Source: Caulobacter sp048541825 (GTDB taxonomy: Bacteria > Pseudomonadota > Alphaproteobacteria > Caulobacterales > Caulobacteraceae). From it: a stretch of DNA of 64,000 nucleotides. The notes beneath the pieces are model-generated. The model searched no databases and was not told the DNA's origin. It saw only the letters and a list, made by a program, of their open reading frames with translations. Where the stretch lies: the NCBI RefSeq assembly GCF_048541825.1, contig NZ_CP183332.1:1364001-1428000 (forward strand). The letters are read 5' to 3'. The translations under genes and the position numbers were made by a program. This document shows, in pieces, positions 16,112 to 24,524 of the stretch (the first letter of the stretch is position 1; each line of letters opens with the position of its first letter).

Positions 16112-18106
16112 ATGTTCAGCAAGATCCTGATCGCCAATCGAGGCGAAATCGCCGTTCGCGTCATCAAGACGTGCCGTCGGCTGGGGATCGCGACGGTGGT
16201 GGTCTATTCCGACGCCGACGCGGGCAGCATGGCGGTCGAGATGGCCGATGAGGCGGTGCATATCGGCCCGTCGCCGGCCAATCAGTCCTATCTCGTCGCC
16301 GACAAGATCATCGACGCCTGCAAGCAGACAGGCGCCCAGGCCGTGCATCCCGGCTTTGGCTTCCTGTCGGAGAACGCGGGCTTCGCCCAGCGCTGCGCCG
16401 ACGAGGGCGTCGTATTCATCGGGCCCAATCCCGGCGCCATCCGCGCCATGGGCGACAAGATCGAGAGCAAGAAGTTTGCCCAGGCGGCGGGCGTCTCCTG
16501 CGTGCCCGGCCATATCGGCGAGATCGACGACACTGCCCATGCCATCAAGATCTCCGAAGAGATCGGCTATCCGGTGATGATCAAGGCGTCGGCCGGCGGC
16601 GGCGGCAAGGGCATCCGCGTGGCCTGGCATCGCCAGGACGTCGAGGAAGGCTTCCCGGCCGTCCGCGCCGAAGCCAAGGCCAGCTTCGGTGATGATCGTA
16701 TCTTTATTGAGAAGTTCATCGTCAGCCCGCGCCACATCGAGATTCAGGTGCTGGGCGACAAGCACGGCAATGTCGTCCACCTGTTCGAGCGCGAATGCTC
16801 GATCCAGCGCCGCAATCAGAAAGTCATCGAGGAGGCTCCCAGCCCGCTGCTGGACGAGGCCACCCGCAACGCCATGGGCGCCCAGGCCGTGGCCCTGTCC
16901 AAGGCCGTCAACTACGACAGCGCCGGCACGGTCGAGTTCGTGGCCGGCCAGGACAAGAGCTTCTTCTTCCTGGAAATGAACACCCGCCTGCAGGTCGAGC
17001 ACCCGGTCACCGAGTTGATCACCGGCCTGGACCTGGTCGAGCAGATGATCCGCAGCGCCTGGGGCGAGAAACTGGCCTTCGAACAGAAGGATCTGAAGAT
17101 CAACGGCTGGGCCATCGAGAGCCGCATCTATGCCGAGGATCCCTACCGCAAGTTCCTGCCCAGCATCGGTCGTCTGGTCCGCTATGACCCGCCGGAAGAG
17201 GGCCAGCATGAAGGCTATGTTGTCCGCAACGACGCCGGGGTGCGCGAGGGCGACGAGATCTCGATGTTCTACGATCCGATGATCTCAAAGCTGTGCACCT
17301 GGGCCCCGACGCGGATCGCCGCCGTTGACGGCATGGGCCGGGCGCTGGAGGACTTCCACATTGAGGGCCTGGGCCAGAACATCCCGTTCCTCAATGCGGT
17401 GATGGACCAGGAGCGCTTCCGCTCCGGCCAGCTGTCGACCAACTACATCAAGGATGAATTCCCCGACGGCTTCGGCGGCACCGAGCCGACCCCGGTCCAG
17501 ATCGACATCCTGACCGCCGTCGGCGCGGCCATGCAGCGGGTCTATGCCGCCCGGGCGCGCACCAATGTCGCAGGTCTCAACGGCGCCGTGCGTGACGAGT
17601 GGGTGGTGGCCGTCGGCCACGCCAAGCGCCGCGTGAAGCTGTCGGGCGACGAGGACCTGACTGTCGAGCTGCTCGACGAGGGCCGCTCTCTGATCCTGAG
17701 CGACGTCGTCTGGCGTCCGGGCAAGCCGGTGTTCCGCGGCGTGCTGGGCGGGGCCGCCTTCACCGTTCAGGTCGCTCCGGCGGCTGAGGGCTTCACCATC
17801 CGCCACCGCGCCGCCAAGGCCCGGGTTCTGGTCCTGACCCCGCGCTCGGCGCAGCTGCACGACATGCTGCCCGAAAAACAGGCGGCCGACACGTCCAAGC
17901 TGGTTCTGTCGCCGATGCCGGGCCTGGTGGTCTCGATGGACGTCACCGCCGGCCAGCAGGTCCGCGAGGGCGAGGTGGTCTGTGTGCTCGAGGCCATGAA
18001 GATGCAGAACATCATCCGCGCCGAGCGCGACGGTGTGGTCAAGGCCGTCAACGCCAAGGGCGGCGACCCTGTCGCGGCGGATGAGGTGCTTGTCGAGTTC
18101 GCGTAA
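16112..18106 (+). CDS. pccA: Propionyl-CoA (acetyl/propionyl) carboxylase alpha subunit
   Basis: A 664-residue biotin-dependent carboxylase subunit. The N-terminal biotin carboxylase part (1-450) has the ATP-grasp loop ASAGGGGKGIRV, FERECSIQRRNQKVIEEAPS and EMNTRLQVEHPVTE. A BT-like linker follows, and the C-terminal carrier domain has EAMKM with biotinyl Lys630. Propionyl-CoA is carboxylated to methylmalonyl-CoA together with a beta subunit that is not in this window. A second, similar subunit at 30847 sits with methylcrotonyl-CoA carboxylase genes, so this one is assigned to propionyl-CoA by exclusion and by its PCC-like linker. The ATG start gives MFSKILIANRGEIA. Confidence 0.88.
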   Translation: MFSKILIANRGEIAVRVIKTCRRLGIATVVVYSDADAGSMAVEMADEAVHIGPSPANQSYLVADKIIDACKQTGAQAVHPGFGFLSENAGFAQRCADEGVVFIGPNPGAIRAMGDKIESKKFAQAAGVSCVPGHIGEIDDTAHAIKISEEIGYPVMIKASAGGGGKGIRVAWHRQDVEEGFPAVRAEAKASFGDDRIFIEKFIVSPRHIEIQVLGDKHGNVVHLFERECSIQRRNQKVIEEAPSPLLDEATRNAMGAQAVALSKAVNYDSAGTVEFVAGQDKSFFFLEMNTRLQVEHPVTELITGLDLVEQMIRSAWGEKLAFEQKDLKINGWAIESRIYAEDPYRKFLPSIGRLVRYDPPEEGQHEGYVVRNDAGVREGDEISMFYDPMISKLCTWAPTRIAAVDGMGRALEDFHIEGLGQNIPFLNAVMDQERFRSGQLSTNYIKDEFPDGFGGTEPTPVQIDILTAVGAAMQRVYAARARTNVAGLNGAVRDEWVVAVGHAKRRVKLSGDEDLTVELLDEGRSLILSDVVWRPGKPVFRGVLGGAAFTVQVAPAAEGFTIRHRAAKARVLVLTPRSAQLHDMLPEKQAADTSKLVLSPMPGLVVSMDVTAGQQVREGEVVCVLEAMKMQNIIRAERDGVVKAVNAKGGDPVAADEVLVEFA

Positions 18107-18147
18107 AGGGTGTATTTATCGGGCTGCTCGACAGAAGGCGGTGGCTC

Positions 18148-18603
18148 GTGACGCTCACTCAGAAACTGTTCGGCTTCTCCGGCCGGCTGCGTCGACGTGA
18201 TTTCTGGGTCCTCTGGATCGGCTGCACGCTGACGGCTGCAGTTCTTTTCGTGATCATCACGAGGAGCTTTGACGTTCAGCTGAGTGATCAGGAAAAGCAG
18301 CTGATCCCGCTGGCGATCCTCTGGCCTACCTACGCCCTGCTCGCCAAGCGAATGCATGATCGCGACCGTTCAGCCTGGTGGGCGCTGCTGCTGCTCGTCC
18401 CCGAACTGGTCGGCTATGTTGGTGCCTTGGTCGATCTGCCGCAGATGATCCTGTTGCCGAGTAAAATCACCGGCGGCTTGGTGGCGTTATGGTTCTTTTT
18501 CGAGTTTGGCTTTCTGGAAGGAACCTCGGGCGACAATCGTTTCGGGCCCTCGCCAAAAGCTCAGGTTGCTCTCGCCCCCTTGCCGGCGACCGGCGTCGCT
18601 TAG
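18148..18603 (+). CDS. DUF805 membrane protein
   Basis: A 151-residue inner-membrane protein of the DUF805 family, known from YhaH-like proteins. It opens with FGFSGRLRRRDFW, has four hydrophobic segments, contains the family's LAKRMHDRDRSAWWALL motif and ends with GDNRFGPSP. The start is GTG at 18148. Its function is unknown. It follows pccA by about 40 bases, and a second DUF805 gene follows in the same direction, suggesting a duplication. Confidence 0.9.
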   Translation: MTLTQKLFGFSGRLRRRDFWVLWIGCTLTAAVLFVIITRSFDVQLSDQEKQLIPLAILWPTYALLAKRMHDRDRSAWWALLLLVPELVGYVGALVDLPQMILLPSKITGGLVALWFFFEFGFLEGTSGDNRFGPSPKAQVALAPLPATGVA

Positions 18604-18677
18604 GCGCCCTTCCGGCTTCGCCGCTGAACGCCTAGATTACCCCGCGCGGCGCTCGTGCCGACTCGGAGCCAGGGCAC

Positions 18678-19085
18678 ATGAACGGTCAGACTGAATGGGC
18701 GGAGCTGTTCCTGTCGTCCAACGGGCGTCTGTCGCGCACGCCGTTCCTGATCGCCGCCGCGGTGCTGATCGGCTTCACGGTGATCTATGAGGCCATAGCG
18801 GGCTATACTCTGCACTGGTTGACCGGCTGGCTGGTCTATCCGGCCCTGCTGTTCTCGGGCGCCTGCGTCCTGTCCAAGCGCTTTCATGACCGCGGCCGGT
18901 CGGGCTGGTTCGCCGCCCTGATCCTGGTGGCCGTTGTGGCCGTGTGGCCGCAGCCCGAGCACTTCCTCGACTTCGTGTTCTCGATCGCCATCCTGTGGGC
19001 GATCGTCGAGCTGGGCGTCATGGGCAGCGAGCAGGGGGCCAACCGCTACGGACCCAGCCCGCTGAAGAGCACAGTCTCGATCTAG
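18678..19085 (+). CDS. DUF805 membrane protein (second copy)
   Basis: A 135-residue relative of the preceding DUF805 protein with the same plan: SSNGRLSRTPFL at the start, four membrane segments, LSKRFHDRGRSGWFAAL in the middle and GANRYGPSPL at the end. The two copies are clearly diverged, so the duplication is old. The stop overlaps the end of the convergent lipB gene by four bases. Its function is unknown. Confidence 0.9.
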   Translation: MNGQTEWAELFLSSNGRLSRTPFLIAAAVLIGFTVIYEAIAGYTLHWLTGWLVYPALLFSGACVLSKRFHDRGRSGWFAALILVAVVAVWPQPEHFLDFVFSIAILWAIVELGVMGSEQGANRYGPSPLKSTVSI

Positions 19086-19807
19086 ACCGGCGCTGTCGCG
19101 TCCTCCACCGGCCCAAACACCCGCTGGAAGCTGGCCTTGAGGGCCGCGTCGGCCTCCTCCATGGTCACCGGCAGGCCCAGATCGACCAGGCTGGTGACGC
19201 CGTGCTTGGTCTGGCCGCAGGGCACGATGCCCGAGAAGTGGCCAAGGTCGGGCTCCACGTTCAGGCTGATGCCGTGAAAGCTGACCCACTTGCGCAGCTT
19301 CACCCCGATGGCGGCGATCTTGTCCTCGCGCGACCAGCCCGCGCCCCGGCGTTCGACCCAGACGCCGACCCGGCCTTCGCGCATCTCGCCGACCACATTG
19401 AAGGCGGCCAGGGCGTCGACGATCCAGGCCTCCAGCGCCTCGACGAAGGCGCGTATGTCACGGCCGCGCCTGGTCATGTCCAGCATCACATAGGCCACCC
19501 GCTGGCCGGGCCCGTGATAGGTGTACTGGCCGCCGCGCCCGCTCTCGAACACAGGGAAGCGGTCGGGCTCGATCAGGTCCGCGCCCTTGGCCGATATGCC
19601 GGCGGTGTAGAGCGGCGGATGCTCCAGCAGCCAGACCAGCTCGCCCGCCGTGCCCTCGGCGATGGCGGCAGCGCGCGCCTCCATGGCGGCAACGGCTGCC
19701 GGGTAGGGGACATAATCGGTCGAAACCGCCCAGCCCACGGGCGCGCCGTCGCTGCGCCCCCGAAGCGGGTTTCCTTTATTTTCAAGGCTTAACGGGCGAT
19801 CAAGCAT
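19082..19807 (-). CDS. lipB: Lipoyl(octanoyl) transferase
   Basis: A 241-residue cytosolic enzyme that moves octanoyl groups from acyl carrier protein to the lipoyl domains of 2-oxoacid dehydrogenases and the glycine cleavage system. The active-site Cys197 is in VPCGQTKHGVTSL and the catalytic Lys170 in GVKLRKWVSFHGISLN. RGGQYTYHGPGQRVAYV is the substrate-binding motif. The ATG at 19807 gives a slightly long N-terminus. It is divergent from the FliN-like gene across 71 bases that contain an inverted ATTCTTG/CAAGAAT pair and a GANTC site. Confidence 0.94.
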   Translation of the reverse strand: MLDRPLSLENKGNPLRGRSDGAPVGWAVSTDYVPYPAAVAAMEARAAAIAEGTAGELVWLLEHPPLYTAGISAKGADLIEPDRFPVFESGRGGQYTYHGPGQRVAYVMLDMTRRGRDIRAFVEALEAWIVDALAAFNVVGEMREGRVGVWVERRGAGWSREDKIAAIGVKLRKWVSFHGISLNVEPDLGHFSGIVPCGQTKHGVTSLVDLGLPVTMEEADAALKASFQRVFGPVEDATAPV

Positions 19808-19878
19808 ACGGCCCTATTCTTGCAATCTCGATGCCGCGACCAAGAATGGTCGAGAGTCGATTTTAGGGGCCTTAGTTC

Positions 19879-20130
19879 GTGAGCCAGGTCAACGCCGTCA
19901 ATGTCGAGATCTCCGTTCTTTTGGGGCGCTCGATCCTACCCATGCAGCAGCTGCTGCGCATGGGCCGCGGCGCGGTGATCCCGCTGGACGCGAAGACCAA
20001 TGACGAGGTCTGGATCCTGGCCAACAACCACCCCATCGCCCGGGGCGAGATCCAGATCAGCGACGATCGCATCGCCATTCAGGTGACGCGCGCCGCCGAC
20101 GTCTACGACTATATGGCCGGCGGCGTCTGA
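19879..20130 (+). CDS. FliN/SpoA-domain protein
   Basis: An 83-residue protein consisting of one SpoA domain: VEISVLLGRSILPMQQLLRMGRGAVIPLD, then DEVWILANNHPIARGEIQISDDRIAIQVT. This is the C-ring domain of flagellar switch protein FliN and related type III secretion proteins. It lacks an N-terminal extension and no flagellar gene is nearby, so it is either a relocated fliN or a stand-alone paralogue. The start is GTG at 19879. It is divergent from lipB and is followed by tRNA-Leu. It probably acts at the cytoplasmic C-ring. Confidence 0.82.
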   Translation: MSQVNAVNVEISVLLGRSILPMQQLLRMGRGAVIPLDAKTNDEVWILANNHPIARGEIQISDDRIAIQVTRAADVYDYMAGGV

Positions 20131-20212
20131 CGCTCGCCAGTTAGTTCGCTTTCAACGAACTCAGCCCTTTCCAAACCAGATTCAGTTTGCTACCAGCCGC
20201 CCCTCACCACGT

Positions 20213-20299
20213 GCGGTCGTGGCGGAATTGGTAGACGCGCAGCGTTGAGGTCGCTGTGCCCGAAAGGGCGTGGAAGTTCGAGTCTTCTCGACCGCACCA
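20213..20299 (+). tRNA. tRNA-Leu (anticodon GAG)
   Basis: The acceptor stem GCGGTCG/CGACCGC, D-arm GGTAGACGC, anticodon stem CAGCG/CGCTG with loop TTGAGGT (anticodon GAG), class II variable arm, GTTCGAG T-loop and encoded ACCA end are all visible. It reads CUC and CUU leucine codons. Confidence 0.95.
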
Positions 20300-20314
20300 G
20301 GTGAGATCTAGATC

Positions 20315-20362
20315 TAGAGCGTGCTTGGCGAAATCGGTTTCCGACTCGCTGGGCGCGCTCTA
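20315..20362. repeat. Dispersed alphaproteobacterial palindrome (AGAGCG...CGCTCT type)
   Basis: The ends TAGAGCGTGC and GCGCGCTCTAA are inverted repeats with one mismatch, around an AAATCGGTTTCCGA core. This layout matches, from memory, a widespread intergenic palindrome of Alphaproteobacteria that begins and ends in AGAGC/GCTCT around a TCGG...CCGA core. It lies 16 bases after tRNA-Leu and could help end its transcript, though no T-run follows. Confidence 0.5.
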
Positions 20363-20448
20363 ATCGTTTCTGGGCTTGGCTTTCCCTGGGGAAGCGAGCC
20401 TCGCCGGCATTCGGAACACGCCAGGCCCTTAGAGCTCAGGAGGCCCCC

Positions 20449-21903
20449 ATGACCCGGGACATCGCCGAACTGACCGACGACGCGCTGGACAAGGCTCCGT
20501 TCCCCAAGGGCGCCCTTCCCGAGGATCTTGAAGACCTCGCCCTCGGCGACGACTACGCGCTCAATCCCGAATATGTCGAGATGGTGATCGACGCCGCCGA
20601 CAGCGGCAATACTGAGCGCCTGCGCGAGCTGGTCGGGGCCCTGGAGCCCGCCGACGTCGCCGACCTGATGGGCTTTCTGTCCTCGGCCTATCGCGAAGAG
20701 GTCATTCCGCTCCTCGATCCCGAGGCGCTGGGCGAGATCATCTCGGAGATGGACGAGAATCTTCGCGAGGAGATCCTTGAGGCCACGCCCTCGGTGGCCC
20801 TGGCCCGCGCGCTGGAAGAACTCGACACCGACGACGCTGCCGACGTCATCGACGACCTGGACGACACCAAGCGCTATCAGGTGCTGGCCGCCATGGGCGA
20901 GATCGATCGCGCCGCGATCGAGACCACCCTGTCCTACGAGGACGAGACCGCCGGCCGCCTGATGCAGCGCGAGTTCCTGGCGGCGCCCGAGTTCTGGACC
21001 GCTGGCCACACCATCGACCACGTGCGCGAGTCCGGCGACTCGCTGCCCGAGCTGTTCTTCGACGTCTATGTGGTGGACCCCACCTACAAGCCCGTCGGCG
21101 CCATTCCGATCAGCCTGTTGCTGCGCAGCCGTCGCGAGACGCGGCTTGCCGACCTGATGGAGGCGGTGACCGAAATCCAGGTCGAGATGGGTCAGGAAGA
21201 GGTCGCCTACATTTTCGACAAGTATCACCTGATCAGCGCCCCGGTCGTCGACCCGGGCGGCCGGCTGGTGGGACAGATCACGGTCGACGACATCGTCGAG
21301 GTCATCCGCGAAGAGGCCGAGGCGGATATCCTGGCCCTGGCCGGCGTGTCGGACGCCGGTCGCGACGCCACCGTGATCGATATCGTCCGCGCGCGCCTGC
21401 CGTGGCTGCTGCTGAACCTGGTCACCGCGAGCATTGCCGTCAGCGGCGTTGCCGTGTTCCAGGAAGAGATTGCCCAACTGGTGGCCCTGGCCATCCTGAT
21501 GCCTATTGTCTCGTCCCTGGGCGGCAATGCAGGCACCCAAAGCCTGGCCGTGGCCGTGCGCGCCCTGGCCAGCAAGGAGCTGACCACAGCCAATGCTCGC
21601 CGGATCGTGCTGCGCGAGGTTTCCGTGGGGCTGGTCAATGGCCTGTGTCTTGCCCTGGTGATGGGCGTAGCCACCTATCTGGTCTTCGGCCCGGAGGATC
21701 AGCACGGCAAGCTGGCGATCATTGTGGGTCTGGCCCTGGTGACCAACATCTTCACGGCCGCCGTCGGCGGTATCCTGGCGCCCCTGGCCCTGGAGAAGAT
21801 GGGACGGGATCCGGCGGTGTCGTCGTCGATCTTCGTGACCTTCCTCACGGATTTCACGGGATTTTTCGCGGTCCTGCTGATCGCGGCCCTGCTGCTCCAC
21901 TAA
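20449..21903 (+). CDS. mgtE: Magnesium transporter MgtE
   Basis: A 484-residue Mg2+ channel. The N-terminal regulatory domain (about 45-165) shows the repeated acidic helices, including PADVADLMGFL and DTDDAADVIDDLDD. A CBS pair follows (about 165-295), then a membrane domain of five helices from about 315. The pore motif LGGNAGTQSLAVAVRAL is intact, as is the helix-5 region VSSSIFVTFLTDFTGFF. In this family the cytoplasmic domain closes the channel when internal Mg2+ is high. The ATG is preceded by CAGGAGG. spmX follows on the same strand, but with its own promoter. Confidence 0.95.
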   Translation: MTRDIAELTDDALDKAPFPKGALPEDLEDLALGDDYALNPEYVEMVIDAADSGNTERLRELVGALEPADVADLMGFLSSAYREEVIPLLDPEALGEIISEMDENLREEILEATPSVALARALEELDTDDAADVIDDLDDTKRYQVLAAMGEIDRAAIETTLSYEDETAGRLMQREFLAAPEFWTAGHTIDHVRESGDSLPELFFDVYVVDPTYKPVGAIPISLLLRSRRETRLADLMEAVTEIQVEMGQEEVAYIFDKYHLISAPVVDPGGRLVGQITVDDIVEVIREEAEADILALAGVSDAGRDATVIDIVRARLPWLLLNLVTASIAVSGVAVFQEEIAQLVALAILMPIVSSLGGNAGTQSLAVAVRALASKELTTANARRIVLREVSVGLVNGLCLALVMGVATYLVFGPEDQHGKLAIIVGLALVTNIFTAAVGGILAPLALEKMGRDPAVSSSIFVTFLTDFTGFFAVLLIAALLLH

Positions 21904-21936
21904 AAAATTGGTTCGCCCGTCACGGGAACACCCAAA

Positions 21937-21953
21937 CCGGCCCCTATCTTGCC
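21937..21953 (+). promoter_or_regulatory. Sigma-54 (-24/-12) promoter of spmX
   Basis: CCGGCCCCTATCTTGCC has GG at 21939-21940 and GC at 21951-21952 with exactly ten bases between, the hallmark of sigma-54 promoters (GG-N10-GC). It lies 53 bases before the spmX ATG. In Caulobacter crescentus spmX is known to need TacA and sigma-54, which fits. The -24 element is not a perfect TGGCAC. Confidence 0.75.
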
Positions 21954-22005
21954 GGGAGAGAGACGAACGCAACTGCGTCTGTCTCAAACTGGGTCATTCT
22001 CCGCG

Positions 22006-23280
22006 ATGAAACCGCGTCATCAGGTCTCCCGCGCCGCCGTCGATCTCATCAAGAGATTCGAAGGCTACCGGATGAAAGCCGCTCAGCTCCCCGATGGGCG
22101 CTGGACGATCGGTTACGGCCATACCCTCACCGCGCGCGGTGGGGCGACCGTTTCGGAAAAAGACGCCGAGGCCCTGCTCCTCTACGATCTGATCTCGGTG
22201 GCCCATGCAGTCAACGAACAGACCTATTCGCCGCTGAACCAGAACCAGTTCGATGCGCTGGTCTGCTTTGCCTTCAATATCGGGCTCGACAACTTCGTCC
22301 GCTCCGGCGTCCTTCGCCGGATCAACGAGGGCTCGCTGCTGCAGGCCGCCTGCGCGATGGAGATGTGGCGCAAGGCCGACTTCGAGGGCGAGCGGATCGT
22401 CATCGACGCCCTGGTCCGTCGCCGCTCGGCCGAGAAGGCGTTGTTCCTGACGCCGGCCGATGGTGTGTGGATCGCCGCGCCCAGCCCGATGCTGCGGCCC
22501 AAGGTCGACTACGACGCCAGCTGCTCGGTGCCCAAGCAGACGCCGGCCGCGGTCATGGCCCGCTTTGAAGGCGACCGCGCCGTGGTCGAACGCGAGGATG
22601 GCGCGCCACTGGCGATCGTCATGCCCGACGAGGAAGGCCCGACCGCCAGTGAACAGGCCGCCGCCGCCGTCAGCGCGCGTCTTGAAGCGATCCTGGCCGA
22701 CAAGCCTGCGCCGGTCGCCGCTCCGGTGACCCCCGTCGTCGTTCGAGACGACCTGGTGCTGCCCGAACCGCCCGTTCCGGCCGCAGCGCCGCCGGCAGCG
22801 GTTCTCTACGAGGATTTCGAAGAGACCGTCAGCGCGCCGTTCCGCCTGACCCCGGAGCCCGTCGCCCAGGTCGCGCCGCAACCGATCGCCCCGGTCGTTG
22901 ATTTCACACCACCGAGGCCGGCTCCTGTCGTCGAGCCCACCCTGTTCGAGACCGCCACCCGGACCTCGCCCTCGGTGTTCAATCTGGACGGCTTCTCGAC
23001 CAGCGAAGACGTGGCCCTCAGCGCGCTGGACGTGCCGTTCGCCGAGTCGGAAGCGCCCCGTTTCGGCAATCTCAGCCTGCTGGTCAGCCTGGGCGTGTTG
23101 GGTCTGGCGATGTTCGGCGGCGGGGTCCTGTGGATCCTCACCGTCGCCTCGGGTCCGGGCTTCTCGCAGATCAAGATGTTCGGCTATGGCGCCAGCATGA
23201 TCGGCGCGATCTGCTTCGTGGTTTCGGCCTATCTGCTGCTTCGCAAGCTGGCGGGTCCCGACGAGGGCGACCAAGACTAA
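22006..23280 (+). CDS. spmX: Polar muramidase-like scaffold SpmX
   Basis: A 424-residue protein with the SpmX layout: an N-terminal GH24 lysozyme-like domain (1-150), an acidic Pro/Ala-rich middle (about 180-340), and two C-terminal membrane helices (about 350-375 and 385-410). In Caulobacter, SpmX localises to the stalked pole and recruits and activates the kinase DivJ, so it acts on DivK, which is also encoded here. The catalytic Glu19 is kept (RFEGYR), but the position of the second active-site Asp is Leu28, as expected for a lysin that lost its enzymatic role. The ATG at 22006 follows a sigma-54 promoter; a hairpin terminator follows the stop. Confidence 0.93.
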   Translation: MKPRHQVSRAAVDLIKRFEGYRMKAAQLPDGRWTIGYGHTLTARGGATVSEKDAEALLLYDLISVAHAVNEQTYSPLNQNQFDALVCFAFNIGLDNFVRSGVLRRINEGSLLQAACAMEMWRKADFEGERIVIDALVRRRSAEKALFLTPADGVWIAAPSPMLRPKVDYDASCSVPKQTPAAVMARFEGDRAVVEREDGAPLAIVMPDEEGPTASEQAAAAVSARLEAILADKPAPVAAPVTPVVVRDDLVLPEPPVPAAAPPAAVLYEDFEETVSAPFRLTPEPVAQVAPQPIAPVVDFTPPRPAPVVEPTLFETATRTSPSVFNLDGFSTSEDVALSALDVPFAESEAPRFGNLSLLVSLGVLGLAMFGGGVLWILTVASGPGFSQIKMFGYGASMIGAICFVVSAYLLLRKLAGPDEGDQD

Positions 23281-23306
23281 TCCCGGCTGAAAAGCTGGTG
23301 AGCATG

Positions 23307-23341
23307 AACGCCCGTGGGTCTCGTTGATCCGCGGGCGTTTG
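23307..23341 (+). terminator. Intrinsic terminator after spmX
   Basis: AACGCCCG pairs with CGGGCGTT, with two more GC pairs inside, followed by T. It ends just before the start of ivd, so it should insulate that gene from spmX transcription. Confidence 0.65.
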
Positions 23342-23345
23342 TGCT

Positions 23346-24512
23346 ATGCGAGTGCGCATGATGACAAATTCCGCACCCTCGATGGACTTCGCGCTGGGCG
23401 AAACGGCCGACGCGATCCGAGACACCACCGCCCGCTTCGCGGCCGACAAGATCATGCCGATCGCGGCCCGGATCGATGAAACCAACGAATTCCCGCGGGA
23501 ACTGTGGGTCCCGATGGGCGACCTTGGCCTGCACGGCATCACCGTCGAGGAAGAGTTCGGCGGCCTGGGCCTGGGCTATCTCGAGCACGTCATCGCCATG
23601 GAGGAGATCTCCCGGGCCTCGGCCTCGGTAGGCCTGTCCTATGGGGCCCACTCCAATCTGTGCGTAAACCAGATCCGCCGCTGGGGCACGACCGAGCAGA
23701 AGAACCGCTATCTGCCCAAACTGATCAGCGGCGAGCATGTCGGCTCTCTGGCCATGAGTGAGGCCGGTTCGGGCTCTGACGTGGTCTCGATGAAGCTGCG
23801 CGCCGAGCTGAAGGGCGACCGCTACGTGCTGAACGGCACGAAGTTCTGGATCACCAACGCGCCGCACGCCGACACCCTGGTAGTCTATGCCAAGACCAGT
23901 GATCGCGGCATCACTGCCTTCCTGATCGAGAAGGGCATGAAGGGCTTCAGCGTCAGCAAGAAGCTCGACAAGATGGGCATGCGCGGCTCCGATACGGCCG
24001 AGCTGGTGTTCGAGGACTGCGAGGTCCCGGAAGAGAACGTCATGGGTCCGGTCGGCGGCGGCGTGGGCGTGCTGATGAGCGGCCTGGACTACGAGCGCGC
24101 AGTGCTGGCCGCCGGGCCCCTGGGTCTGATGCAGGCCTGTCTGGACGTGGTCCTGCCGTATGTCCGCGAACGCAAGCAGTTTGGCCAGGCCATCGGTTCG
24201 TTCCAGCTGATGCAGGGCAAGGTCGCCGACATGTATGTCGCCCTGAACTCGGCCCGGGCCTATGTCTATGCCGTGGCCAAGGCGTGCGACGCCGGCAAGA
24301 CCACGCGCTTTGACGCCGCCGGCGCGATTCTGCTGGCCTCTGAGAACGCCGTGCAAACCTGCCTTGAGGCGATCCAGGCCTTGGGCGGGGCCGGCTATAC
24401 CAAGGAATGGCCGGTCGAGCGGTTCCTGCGCGACGCCAAGCTGTACGACATCGGCGCGGGCACCAACGAGATCCGCCGCTTCCTGATCGGTCGCGAACTG
24501 GTCGGCGGCTGA
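23346..24512 (+). CDS. ivd: Isovaleryl-CoA dehydrogenase
   Basis: An acyl-CoA dehydrogenase of leucine breakdown that oxidises isovaleryl-CoA to 3-methylcrotonyl-CoA and passes electrons to ETF. Of 388 residues, Glu250 (GLDYERAVLAAG) is the catalytic base at the place typical for isovaleryl-CoA enzymes (helix G) rather than the usual C-terminal Glu. FAD-binding WITNAP and the AMSEAGSGSDV block are intact. The ATG at 23346 was used; ATGs at 23358 and 23361 are equally plausible, since no clear ribosome binding site is seen. The carboxylase genes of the same pathway begin 3.3 kb downstream. Confidence 0.92.
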   Translation: MRVRMMTNSAPSMDFALGETADAIRDTTARFAADKIMPIAARIDETNEFPRELWVPMGDLGLHGITVEEEFGGLGLGYLEHVIAMEEISRASASVGLSYGAHSNLCVNQIRRWGTTEQKNRYLPKLISGEHVGSLAMSEAGSGSDVVSMKLRAELKGDRYVLNGTKFWITNAPHADTLVVYAKTSDRGITAFLIEKGMKGFSVSKKLDKMGMRGSDTAELVFEDCEVPEENVMGPVGGGVGVLMSGLDYERAVLAAGPLGLMQACLDVVLPYVRERKQFGQAIGSFQLMQGKVADMYVALNSARAYVYAVAKACDAGKTTRFDAAGAILLASENAVQTCLEAIQALGGAGYTKEWPVERFLRDAKLYDIGAGTNEIRRFLIGRELVGG

Positions 24513-24524
24513 CCTGAAGGCATG

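Noticed and set aside
15953..17209. Upstream extension of the GlcG/HbpS-like gene into the antisense of pccA
   Set aside because: The signal peptide begins at 15952, and the extension is a shadow of the biotin carboxylase reading frame.
20314..21987. 557-codon open frame antisense to mgtE
   Set aside because: GC-rich DNA leaves long open antisense frames. The translation is low-complexity (Gln/Gly/His/Arg-rich) and matches no family, while the plus strand is a perfect MgtE.
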